NCBI GenBank assembly: GCA_965267185.1
Contig: OZ253937.1
Location: forward strand, 2,790,001-2,854,000
Length of the DNA: 64,000 nt
DNA from: G965267185 sp965267185
Lineage (GTDB): Bacteria; Pseudomonadota; Alphaproteobacteria; UBA6615
Direction: 5' to 3'
Part shown: positions 31,484 to 41,982 of the stretch, piece after piece
Numbering within the stretch: the first letter of the stretch is position 1
Layout: every line of letters starts with the position of its first letter
Made by a program: the position numbers and the translations under genes
The notes under the pieces: model-generated
Told to the model about the DNA's origin: nothing
The model's input: only the letters and a program-made list of their open reading frames with translations
Databases searched by the model: none

Positions 31484-33391
31484 ATGAGTACCGCTTCCGA
31501 CGAGAGCACCCGGGACACGGCGGAAACCCATGACTTTCAGGCCGAGGTTGCCCGGTTGTTGGAGATCGTTGCCCACTCGCTCTACAGCGATAAGGAGATT
31601 TTCCTTCGCGAGTTGGTGTCGAACGCCTCGGACGCGTGCGACAAGCTGCGCTACGAGGCGCTGACCGAGCCGTCATTGCTCGATGGCGACGGCGACCTCA
31701 AGATCACCATTTCGACCGACAGCAAAGCGCGCATTCTGACCGTTACCGATAACGGTATCGGGATGAGCCATCAGGAATTAGTCGACAATCTGGGCACGAT
31801 TGCACGCTCCGGCACCGCCGCCTTTGTCGATCAAATGAGCGAGGGCAACGGCGCAGACAACAACCTTATCGGCCAGTTTGGCGTCGGGTTTTATTCCGCC
31901 TTCATGGTTGCCGATAAGGTGGTCGTCACCAGCCGCCGTGCCGGTGCCGACGAGTCATGGCAGTGGGAGAGCGACGGCAAGGGCAGCTTCACGATCACAC
32001 CGGCCGATGCCGACGCGCCACGGGGCACAATTGTGTCGTTGCACCTGGCCAAGGATGAGAAGGAGTTTCTCGAGGCCCCGCGTATCAGCCACATCATTAA
32101 GACCTATTCCGACCATATTGCCTTGCCGATCAATCTCGTCGATGCAGATGGCGGCACCGAGCAGCTCAACGCAGCATCTGCACTATGGTCGCGGCCGCGC
32201 AACGATATCAGCGAAGACCAGTACAAAGAATTTTATCACCATGTCGGACACATGTTCGACGACCCCTGGTTGACCTTGCACAACCGCGTCGAAGGCAAGA
32301 TCGAATACACGAACTTGCTGTTCATACCGTCGAGCCAGCCCTTCGATTTGTTCCAGCCGGAACGTAAGACCCATGTGAAGCTCTACGTGCGCCGGGTTTT
32401 CATAACCGATGACTGCGAGGACCTGCTCCCCGGCTGGCTCCGCATGGTCCGCGGCATCGTCGACTCCGAAGACCTGCCGCTCAACGTTAGCCGTGAAATG
32501 CTTCAGCACAACCCGGTGCTCGCAAAGATCCAAAGCGGACTGGTCAAGCGCGTTCTCGGTGAGTTGAAGAAAAAGGTGAAGAAAGATACTGAGGGCTATG
32601 CGGCCTTTTGGAACAATTTCGGCGCTGTCCTAAAGGAGGGTCTCTACGAATCGCAGGACTATCGCGAAGACCTTCTGCAACTCGCCCATTTCCGTTCGAC
32701 CGGTCAGGACGGGCTGACCAGCCTTGCCGACTATGTGTCGCGCATGTCCGAGGGTCAGGAGGATATTTTTTATATTTCCGGTGAAAGCGAGGAGGCGGTT
32801 GCCGCCTCACCCCAGCTGGAGGCCTTTCGCGCCCGTGGCATTGAAGTGCTGTTGATGGTCGACCCGGTCGACGAATTCTGGCTGCCGATGATTACCGAAT
32901 TCGACGGCAAACCGTTCCGCTCGGCAACGCGCGGCGATATAGATCTCGAAAAGATCGGCACCGCGCCGAAGGCGGACGACGACGCCACACCAGCGGAGAG
33001 CGGCGCACTGTCGAGCCTGACGGCTCTACTCAAGCTCACCCTTGCGGATGCGGTGAAGGATGTGCGCGAAAGCAACCGCCTGACCGATAGCGCCGTGTGC
33101 TTGGTAGCCGCCGATGATGACATGGACATGCATATCGAGCGGCTATTGCGGCAGCACAACCAAGTCGGCGTCGCGGCCAAACGCATTCTCGAGATCAACC
33201 CCAAGCATCCGTTGATCCGCCAGCTGGCCGACACGGTGGCAGCGAAGGGCAGCGAAACGTCGGGCGATCTCGACGATGTCGCGTGGCTGCTGCTAGATCA
33301 GGCGCGTATTATCGAGGGCGAGACCCCGCCCGACCCCGCAGCTTTTGCGCGGCGTATGACCGAAGTGATGACGAAGGGACTTGCCGGCTGA
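31484..33391 (+). CDS. htpG: Hsp90-family chaperone HtpG
   Basis: The 635-residue protein has the GHKL ATPase start (EIFLRELVSNASDACDKLR), the ATP-binding DNGIGMS and GQFGVGFYSAFMVAD, then the middle domain with VKLYVRRVFITDDCEDL and NVSREMLQ, and a C-terminal dimerisation domain. It is full length for bacterial HtpG. ATG 31484 follows GAGG by six bases; an in-frame ATG at 31472 is weaker. A heat-shock-type promoter lies upstream. Confidence 0.96.
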   Translation: MSTASDESTRDTAETHDFQAEVARLLEIVAHSLYSDKEIFLRELVSNASDACDKLRYEALTEPSLLDGDGDLKITISTDSKARILTVTDNGIGMSHQELVDNLGTIARSGTAAFVDQMSEGNGADNNLIGQFGVGFYSAFMVADKVVVTSRRAGADESWQWESDGKGSFTITPADADAPRGTIVSLHLAKDEKEFLEAPRISHIIKTYSDHIALPINLVDADGGTEQLNAASALWSRPRNDISEDQYKEFYHHVGHMFDDPWLTLHNRVEGKIEYTNLLFIPSSQPFDLFQPERKTHVKLYVRRVFITDDCEDLLPGWLRMVRGIVDSEDLPLNVSREMLQHNPVLAKIQSGLVKRVLGELKKKVKKDTEGYAAFWNNFGAVLKEGLYESQDYREDLLQLAHFRSTGQDGLTSLADYVSRMSEGQEDIFYISGESEEAVAASPQLEAFRARGIEVLLMVDPVDEFWLPMITEFDGKPFRSATRGDIDLEKIGTAPKADDDATPAESGALSSLTALLKLTLADAVKDVRESNRLTDSAVCLVAADDDMDMHIERLLRQHNQVGVAAKRILEINPKHPLIRQLADTVAAKGSETSGDLDDVAWLLLDQARIIEGETPPDPAAFARRMTEVMTKGLAG

Positions 33392-33412
33392 CGTACAGCC
33401 CCTAGCAAAATG

Positions 33413-34186
33413 CTAGGTCGGCCCGGGCCCCCGCATATCGACGAAACTCGCGCCAAGAATACGGCCTTGGGTTCGCTCCTGGATAATCACCGCGCAAAAA
33501 TCGCCGCCCGGCGAATCCAGGTCGACGAGGCGTTGCACCATATCGACGGCCTTCCCATTCCAGTCGGCAACGGGCCGCATAATGCGGACAACATTGTAGT
33601 TGATCAGGGTTTTGCCGGCGTTTTCGCCGTGGGTGACCACGGTCTCTTTCTTTTCATCGAAGCGGATAAGGATAATTTCCGCTTCGCCACGATAAACCGC
33701 TTCCGGTTCCGGGATACGGATACGCACCCGACCTTCTGAGACGCGCGTCAATTCGACATCGATACGGCCGCGCTCAAGCTCCCCCGCCTTCTTGATATTG
33801 CGAAGGATATTGTCCTGGCGGTTTCCTGATGCGTGCAGGCGGCCGTCGACGACAGCCTGCGGTGTGAAGACATAAGGCAGCCCAAAGCGGTCGAGGTATT
33901 TTTCTTGGCGCTTGGTGTAGGCCGGTTTGGAGAAGGGGTCGGTCCAACCGATATAGTCCCAGTAGCCGACATGGAAGCTAAGCGCCAAAACATCGTCGCG
34001 TTTGGTCAACTCGCCCAAAAACGCATCGGCCGGCGGACAAAGAGGGCATCCTTGTGACGTAAATAACTCGACCACTGTCAAACGCTCGCCCGCGGTCGCC
34101 GGTGACGGCGCGACCGCAGCCAGCATCAAACCGGTCACCAAGACCAGTAAACGCGACGTTAACAGCGGATAGGCCAGTAGTTTCAT
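33413..34186 (-). CDS. DUF1223 secreted thioredoxin-like protein
   Basis: The 257-residue product has a signal peptide (residues 1-30) and DUF1223 hallmarks: VVELFTSQGCPLCPPADAFL with the CPLC motif, HVGYWDYIGWTDPFS, and YVFTPQAVVDGRLHASGN. The family has a thioredoxin fold of unknown function and commonly neighbours acnA in alphaproteobacteria. ATG 34186 fits the signal peptide; a TTG at 34240 is also in frame. It is convergent with htpG, and acnA lies 60 bases upstream in the same orientation. Confidence 0.9.
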   Translation of the reverse strand: MKLLAYPLLTSRLLVLVTGLMLAAVAPSPATAGERLTVVELFTSQGCPLCPPADAFLGELTKRDDVLALSFHVGYWDYIGWTDPFSKPAYTKRQEKYLDRFGLPYVFTPQAVVDGRLHASGNRQDNILRNIKKAGELERGRIDVELTRVSEGRVRIRIPEPEAVYRGEAEIILIRFDEKKETVVTHGENAGKTLINYNVVRIMRPVADWNGKAVDMVQRLVDLDSPGGDFCAVIIQERTQGRILGASFVDMRGPGPT

Positions 34187-34245
34187 CGCGCCGACTATGA
34201 GACGCCAGCGTTTCACACGCCAATCAATTGACAGTGACAAAACCC

Positions 34246-36924
<2,679 letters not shown>

Positions 36925-37089
36925 CGGCGGACTCCTTCTCATCTGCCGGAGGCGTGAACTTGGATGGCCTGGCGGGCGGGTGGAGACCCACCGACGTCAG
37001 ATTTGGTTTTTATATATGCCAAAGCCGATAACGCGCCAAGCAAGTGTTCATGCGCGATGCCTAAGCAAGCGAGCAGTGCTGACGGCCCG

Positions 37090-37953
37090 CTAGACTGTTC
37101 CCATCGGGACTCGCTGGGCAATGTGGTCAGCCAGCCGATCGGCGGCATGAGAACGGCCGGGTGGCGGCCGCAAGAGCGCGATATCGACTGACGGCAGCAC
37201 GGGGAAACCCTCATCGGGTGATAGCTCGCGCAAGCCCGCGGGAACGCTACTACGCGCCAACACCGTCACCGCCAAACCTGCGAGCGCCGCCGTGATAAGT
37301 CCGGTGCCGGATTCGCTAGAGTAGGCGATACGGTAGGGCCGCTTGCTCTTATCGAAGGCCGCGAGCGCCGATTCACGAAACTGACAGCCCGGCTCGAATA
37401 CGGCGAGAGGCAGCGGATCGCGCTCATGAACCATGTGGCGGACCGAGGTCGCCCAAACAATCCGTTCGCGGCGGATAATCTCACCGCCCTTTAGCCAGGA
37501 GCCCGAGGTGAGCAACGCTACATCCACCTCGCCTTTTTCGAAGGCACGCGAAATCTTGGCACTAACCTCGCATCGCATCTCGACTTCGACGTTAGGGTGC
37601 GTTTCAGCGAAGTCGGACAGCACCTCGGGCAAGAACCCGGCGGCGTAATCGTCGGGCGTGCCGATTCGCACCAGGCCGCTGACCTCAGGCTGCGACACCG
37701 CGGCAACTGCCTCATCGTGCAGATTGAGAATACGCCGCGCATATTCGACCAAGGCTTCGCCCTCCCGGGTCAGGCGAGTCTGGCGACGATCGCGCTCGAG
37801 CAACGGCTTACCGACAGCCTCCTCGAGCCGCTTGATCTGCATGCTGACGGCCGACTGGGTCCGGTGAACCTGGGCTGCGGCCCGGGTAAAACTGCCGGTT
37901 TCGGAGACCGCCACGAGGGTCCGCAACAGAGGGGTTTCGAGGGTCATATCCAT
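37090..37953 (-). CDS. LysR-family transcriptional regulator
   Basis: The 287-residue protein has the LysR winged helix (LRTLVAVSETGSFTRAAAQV, then HRTQSAVSMQIKRLEEAVG) and a substrate-binding domain starting near VRIGTPDDYAAGFLPEVL. It is divergent from a DUF1127 gene, with an A/T-rich gap of 110 bases holding a LysR-type box. The adjacent gene is the natural target. LysR/DUF1127 pairs recur in alphaproteobacteria. The start could be ATG 37953 or 37947. Confidence 0.9.
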   Translation of the reverse strand: MDMTLETPLLRTLVAVSETGSFTRAAAQVHRTQSAVSMQIKRLEEAVGKPLLERDRRQTRLTREGEALVEYARRILNLHDEAVAAVSQPEVSGLVRIGTPDDYAAGFLPEVLSDFAETHPNVEVEMRCEVSAKISRAFEKGEVDVALLTSGSWLKGGEIIRRERIVWATSVRHMVHERDPLPLAVFEPGCQFRESALAAFDKSKRPYRIAYSSESGTGLITAALAGLAVTVLARSSVPAGLRELSPDEGFPVLPSVDIALLRPPPGRSHAADRLADHIAQRVPMGTV

Positions 37954-37964
37954 GGGATCTATCT

Positions 37965-37979
37965 ATCAAATATTTTGAT
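37965..37979. promoter_or_regulatory. LysR-type binding site between the LysR and DUF1127 genes
   Basis: ATCAAATATTTTGAT is a 15-base near-palindrome (only one symmetric pair mismatched) with the T-N11-A form bound by LysR-type regulators. It lies within an A/T-rich stretch unlike the rest of the region, just upstream of the LysR gene start. Confidence 0.55.
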
Positions 37980-38063
37980 CAAAGTCATAAATATTATTCG
38001 TTTGATTGATTTCCAGTCCCGCCCCATGTTCAGCACACATAAGTGTTCGCAGGAGTTCGCACG

Positions 38064-38360
38064 ATGGCACATTCATTCTTCTCGGTAGCAGACCGGTTCC
38101 CCCGCTTACGGCGCCGCCATGCAGTGTCGGCAGGAAAGCATGGATGGTCTCTTGGCGGTGCTCGTATGAACCCGGAAATCCGTAATGTTCAGGAGTCGGG
38201 CGGCATATGGGGCCAGTTGTTTGCGGAATTGCACAATCGGGTGGTTCGCGCACGCTGGCAACGCGAGCTTCGGTCCTTGGATGATCGGTTGTTGCGCGAT
38301 GTCGGTATTTCACGCACCGATATTTCGCGAGTAGACCGCCGGCCAGGATTCTGGATTTAA
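38064..38360 (+). CDS. DUF1127 small basic protein
   Basis: The 98-residue protein ends in the DUF1127 signature: WQRELRSLDDRLLRDVGISR followed by TDI. The first 55 residues are basic and unconserved. DUF1127 proteins are short RNA-binding or regulatory proteins that affect phosphate, carbon or stress responses in alphaproteobacteria. AGGAG lies eight bases before ATG 38064. An in-frame GTG at 38043 is possible. Confidence 0.85.
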   Translation: MAHSFFSVADRFPRLRRRHAVSAGKHGWSLGGARMNPEIRNVQESGGIWGQLFAELHNRVVRARWQRELRSLDDRLLRDVGISRTDISRVDRRPGFWI

Positions 38361-38712
38361 GCGTCGAGACGCTTGGAACTGGCCCCAGCCGAAATCACAA
38401 TTCCGCCGCAAATCCACCCAACTCTCGCCTAATCGGGCTCCCATATTGATGCTGCCGGACGTGTCAATTCCATCGGGCGCGCCCGGCCAGCCTCCGACAT
38501 CCAGCCCGCCCCCAGGGCCGATGTTGATCCAGGGCCAGAGACCGCCGGTTGCCCCCAGCCGGCGGTCTTTTCTTTCCGGTAAGGCGCGCTAAGTGGCCTT
38601 GACCCGAATCCGCTTGAACCAAGAATGGTTTCGTCATCCTTGAATAGGCTCTAGGTTTCGCCCGCGGCGGCGTCACCCAGACGCAGATCGAGGAACAAGC
38701 GAGCAGGGGGCA
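38361..38712 (+). other. 352-base intergenic stretch before the ccm cluster
   Basis: No gene is supported here. The only clear element is the intrinsic terminator at 38539-38571. The last 140 bases presumably hold the ccm promoter, but I see no convincing -35/-10 pair. Confidence 0.6.
38539..38571 (+). terminator. Strong intrinsic terminator downstream of DUF1127
   Basis: AGACCGCCGG 38539-38548 pairs perfectly with CCGGCGGTCT 38559-38568 around a 10-base loop, followed by TTTTCTTTCC. This is a 10-bp GC-rich stem with a T-run, the typical rho-independent form. It insulates the ccm cluster. Confidence 0.85.
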
Positions 38713-39357
38713 ATGCAAGGCCTAACGGTGAAAGAGTTGGACTGTGTCCGCGGCGATCGGCTCGTGTTCACCGACGTTACGCTCGCCGTTAAGCCGGGCC
38801 GCGCGTTACTGCTATCAGGCGCCAACGGAAGCGGCAAATCGAGCTTGCTGCGCATCCTGGCGGGATTGCTGCCGCCGGCCGCCGGCACATTGGAATGGGA
38901 AGGCGAAAGCATCGCCGCCGATCCGGAAGCCCACCGCCGGCGAATCGCCTATATCGGGCACGCCGACCCGGCGAAACCAGGACTCACCGTATCTGAAAAC
39001 CTCGACTTCTGGGCCCGCCTCTACGGTCTGGCGCCGGAGATAGAACCGGCGCTGTATCAGTTCGGCATTGAGCAGCTTGCCGATCTGCCAGCGCGCTATT
39101 TATCGGCAGGTCAGCGGCGGCGGCTTACCTTGGCCCGTCTAGCAGTGGGTCAGAATTCGCCGTGGGGACCACCCCTGTGGCTGCTCGACGAACCAGCGAC
39201 GGGACTGGACCCCAACGCGGTTGCAATGCTCGCCAACTCCATCCTCGCCCATCTAGCCGGCGAAGGTGTCGCGGTTATTGCTAGCCATGGTGGCCACCTC
39301 GACGAGGCTCTCGGCCACCACGCCGACCGGCTGGACTTGCAGGATGCCGCACTATGA
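38713..39357 (+). CDS. ccmA: Cytochrome c biogenesis heme exporter ATP-binding protein CcmA
   Basis: The 214-residue ATPase has Walker A GANGSGKSS, the CcmA-type signature LSAGQRRRLTLARL, Walker B LWLLDEPATGLD and a switch His in ASHGGH. With CcmB and CcmC it releases holo-CcmE from the heme-loading complex. AGGGGGC lies just before the ATG. The stop overlaps ccmB as ATGA. Confidence 0.95.
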   Translation: MQGLTVKELDCVRGDRLVFTDVTLAVKPGRALLLSGANGSGKSSLLRILAGLLPPAAGTLEWEGESIAADPEAHRRRIAYIGHADPAKPGLTVSENLDFWARLYGLAPEIEPALYQFGIEQLADLPARYLSAGQRRRLTLARLAVGQNSPWGPPLWLLDEPATGLDPNAVAMLANSILAHLAGEGVAVIASHGGHLDEALGHHADRLDLQDAAL

Positions 39358-40019
39358 TCGGGCTGTTGCTCCTTATTCGGCGCGACCTGAAGTTGGCGTT
39401 CCGCGGCGGCACCGACGCGGCGATGGCGGTGGTGTTTTTCATCCTCGCCGCCACTCTGTTTCCATTCGGCGTCGGACCCGATCCCGAGGTGCTGCCGCGA
39501 ATCGGCGGCGGCGTGATTTGGGTGGTGGCGCTGCTGGCGGCCATGCTGAGCCTCGAGCGGATGTTTAGCGCCGATTATGAAGACGGCAGCCTGGAGCAAT
39601 TTGTATTGTCGCCGTTGCCAATGGGCTTGGTCGCGCTGGCCAAGATCATCGCCCACTGGCTCACCACCGGCGTATTGCTGCTTATTGCCGCGCCGGTATT
39701 GGCGGTGTTCTACAATTTGCCGGGTCCCGCCTTCTTGCCGCTCATTATCTCGATGCTGATCGGCACGCCGACATTGAGCCTGATCGGCGCCATCGGCGCA
39801 GCGCTTACCCTGGGCGCGCGGCGCAGCGGCGTCTTGATATCTCTGCTCGTGCTACCACTCTATATCCCGGTGCTCATTTTCGGCGCTTTGGTCGTCGATA
39901 GCGCCCTGACCGGCCGCGCGTTCGGCAACCTACTGATGGTGCTGGGCGGGTTCTTGCTGTTTGCCTTGGCGGCGGCCCCGTGGGCAACGGCGGCTGCATT
40001 GCGCCAAGCAATCGAGTAA
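39354..40019 (+). CDS. ccmB: Heme exporter membrane protein CcmB
   Basis: The 221-residue protein has six transmembrane helices. It carries the CcmB landmarks LLLIRRDLKLAFRGGTDAAM at the start, LSLERMFSADYEDGSLEQF and the GTPTLSLIGAIGAALTLG helix. It is the membrane subunit partnered with CcmA. Length is normal. Translation is coupled to ccmA by the ATGA overlap. Confidence 0.95.
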   Translation: MIGLLLLIRRDLKLAFRGGTDAAMAVVFFILAATLFPFGVGPDPEVLPRIGGGVIWVVALLAAMLSLERMFSADYEDGSLEQFVLSPLPMGLVALAKIIAHWLTTGVLLLIAAPVLAVFYNLPGPAFLPLIISMLIGTPTLSLIGAIGAALTLGARRSGVLISLLVLPLYIPVLIFGALVVDSALTGRAFGNLLMVLGGFLLFALAAAPWATAAALRQAIE

Positions 40020-40049
40020 GCTCGAAGCCAAGGAAAGAAGATCTAAATC

Positions 40050-40775
40050 GTGTTCCACCGCTTCGCCAATCCCAATCGTTTTTCTCGCCTTGCGGGCTCG
40101 ATGCTGCCTTGGGTCGCGGCTGGCACCGCCATTCTGTTTGTGGTCGGGCTGTATTTCGCTCTCTTTGCCTCGCCAGCCGACTATCAGCAAGGTGAAACGG
40201 TACGCATTATGTACGTCCACGTACCCGCCGCCTGGACCGCGATGGCGTGCTATACGTTCATGGCGGTGATGAGCGGCGTTTCGCTGATATGGAAGCATCC
40301 GCTGGCCGACATCGCGGCCCGTTCGGCAGCTCCGCTCGGCGCGGGTTTCACCATTATTGTGCTGGCCACCGGCAGCCTGTGGGGCAAACCCACCTGGGGA
40401 ACCTGGTGGGTTTGGGACGCGCGGCTAACCTCGGTGCTGGTGCTGTTGTTTCTGTATCTCGGCCACATCGCCCTGACCCATGCTTTCGACAATCCGGCAC
40501 GCGGCGCCAAAGCGGCGGCAATTCTGGCACTCGTAGGTTTCGTCAACATCCCCATCATCAAATTCTCGGTCGACTGGTGGAACACCTTGCACCAACCGGC
40601 CAGCCTGACCCGTCTCGATCGGCCGGCAATCGACCCATCGATGCTAACCCCGCTGCTGCTCATGGCCCTTGCGTTCACCCTCTATTTCGTAACCATGCTT
40701 TTGGTGCGTATGCGGGCGGATTTAGCTGCCAGCAAAGCGCGGGCACTGCGCTTGAACGCGGCTGTGTTTGACTGA
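40050..40775 (+). CDS. ccmC: Heme-handling protein CcmC
   Basis: The 241-residue, six-helix protein has the tryptophan-rich periplasmic motif WGKPTWGTWWVWDARLTS and two conserved periplasmic His (YVHVPAAW and the later NTLHQP). CcmC loads heme onto CcmE. It starts 30 bases after ccmB and is followed by a cytochrome c gene in place of the usual ccmD. Confidence 0.95.
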   Translation: MFHRFANPNRFSRLAGSMLPWVAAGTAILFVVGLYFALFASPADYQQGETVRIMYVHVPAAWTAMACYTFMAVMSGVSLIWKHPLADIAARSAAPLGAGFTIIVLATGSLWGKPTWGTWWVWDARLTSVLVLLFLYLGHIALTHAFDNPARGAKAAAILALVGFVNIPIIKFSVDWWNTLHQPASLTRLDRPAIDPSMLTPLLLMALAFTLYFVTMLLVRMRADLAASKARALRLNAAVFD

Positions 40776-40784
40776 GAGTCTACG

Positions 40785-41174
40785 GTGAAATTTGCCGTTG
40801 CATCGATAGCGGTATCGCTCGCACTGACGCTGGTCACCGCTCCGGTCCATGCTGAAGGCAGCGCGCGCGCTGGCAAAAACGTTTTCGAAAAGCGTTGTCA
40901 GGCCTGTCACACGCTGGCGCACGGCGAGCGAAACAGACCAGGCCCAAATTTGTTCGGGCTCTTCGGCACCAAGGCCGGCAATCGCGCCTTCGGTTTCAAA
41001 CGGCATTCGAAACAACTAAAAGAATCCGGCGTCGTCTGGAACGAAGAGACACTCGACAGCTTCTTGGAAAACCCCAGACAATTCATTCCCGGCAACCGCA
41101 TGCCGTTTCCCGGACTGGCGAAGCAGCGCGACCGGGACGACGTGATTGCGTATTTGAAATCGGCGACACGATAA
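40785..41174 (+). CDS. Class I c-type cytochrome within the ccm cluster
   Basis: The 129-residue protein has a signal peptide (residues 1-23), one heme-binding C38-Q-A-C41-H42 and the distal ligand Met106 in PGNRMPFPG. It looks like a small soluble cytochrome c550/c2-like electron carrier. The start is GTG 40785. It lies in the run between ccmC and ccmD, so it is expressed together with its own maturation system. Confidence 0.93.
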   Translation: MKFAVASIAVSLALTLVTAPVHAEGSARAGKNVFEKRCQACHTLAHGERNRPGPNLFGLFGTKAGNRAFGFKRHSKQLKESGVVWNEETLDSFLENPRQFIPGNRMPFPGLAKQRDRDDVIAYLKSATR

Positions 41175-41344
41175 CCGTCTCGACGCGCCTGTCTGCTCCC
41201 ACGGCAATGTGAAACAGCCGCTAGTGGGAATAATGGTCGCATTCCTCTAAAAAACCTACCTAACAGTCCATAAGTGTTTGTATACGAGACAGTTATTGGT
41301 TGGGTTGGCGGCCAATCCGCCCCTATGCGAGTAGAGTTGAAGCG

Positions 41345-41542
41345 GTGGAAGCGATAGCAACATTTCTAAACATGGGCGGACACGCGGCCTTCGTCTGGCC
41401 GGCGCTGGGACTAACTGCCGTTGTTTTGATCACCATGGCGGTGACCAGCACGCGCAAACTCCGGGCCAACGAGGCGGCTCTGTTGGCTGCCGAACAGGCC
41501 GGCGGCCGGCGGCGGCGCTCTAGCGGAGGTGCTGAACGTTGA
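41345..41542 (+). CDS. ccmD: Heme exporter protein CcmD
   Basis: The 65-residue protein has one transmembrane helix and the CcmD pattern FLNMGGHAAFVWPALGLTAV followed by a basic segment (STRKLR) and an Arg-rich tail. CcmD stabilises the CcmABC-CcmE complex. The GTG start at 41345 gives the usual length; a frame opening at 41300 would add 15 unrelated residues. Its stop overlaps the ccmE start as TTGA. Confidence 0.88.
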   Translation: MEAIATFLNMGGHAAFVWPALGLTAVVLITMAVTSTRKLRANEAALLAAEQAGGRRRRSSGGAER

Positions 41543-41982
41543 AACGGAAGCACCAACGCCTGCTGCTGGTTCTGGTTTCTCTCGGGCTCGTCGGTGCCGG
41601 CGCAGCGCTCGTCTTGACGGCGGTCGAAGATAGCCTGGTCTTTTTCTACACCCCGGCCGACGTGGCCGAACGGAATATCGGCGTGGACGAACGCTTCCGG
41701 CTTGGCGGCGTGGTCGAGGAAGGCAGCGTCGAGCAGTCCGGTTCGATAACCCGATTTCGCGTGACCGATTTCACCGGTACGCTCACTGTAAGCTTTAACG
41801 GCGTACTGCCCGATCTATTTCGCGAGGGTCAGGGCGTGGTCGCCGAAGGCAATCTCGAACACGATGGCAGCTTCACGGCTTCCCAAGTGCTCGCCAAGCA
41901 TGACGAAACCTACATGCCCAAAGAAGTCGCCGACGCGCTCAAGAATGCCGGGCACTGGCAAGATGGAGCCCCGGCGCAATGA
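41539..41982 (+). CDS. ccmE: Heme chaperone CcmE
   Basis: The 147-residue protein has an N-terminal membrane anchor (residues 7-28), a beta-barrel OB fold, and the heme-attachment motif H121-DET-Y125 in AKHDETYMP. CcmE binds heme covalently and delivers it to CcmF. The start is TTG 41539, with GGAGG nine bases upstream. It ends in an ATGA overlap with ccmF. Confidence 0.95.
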   Translation: MKRKHQRLLLVLVSLGLVGAGAALVLTAVEDSLVFFYTPADVAERNIGVDERFRLGGVVEEGSVEQSGSITRFRVTDFTGTLTVSFNGVLPDLFREGQGVVAEGNLEHDGSFTASQVLAKHDETYMPKEVADALKNAGHWQDGAPAQ

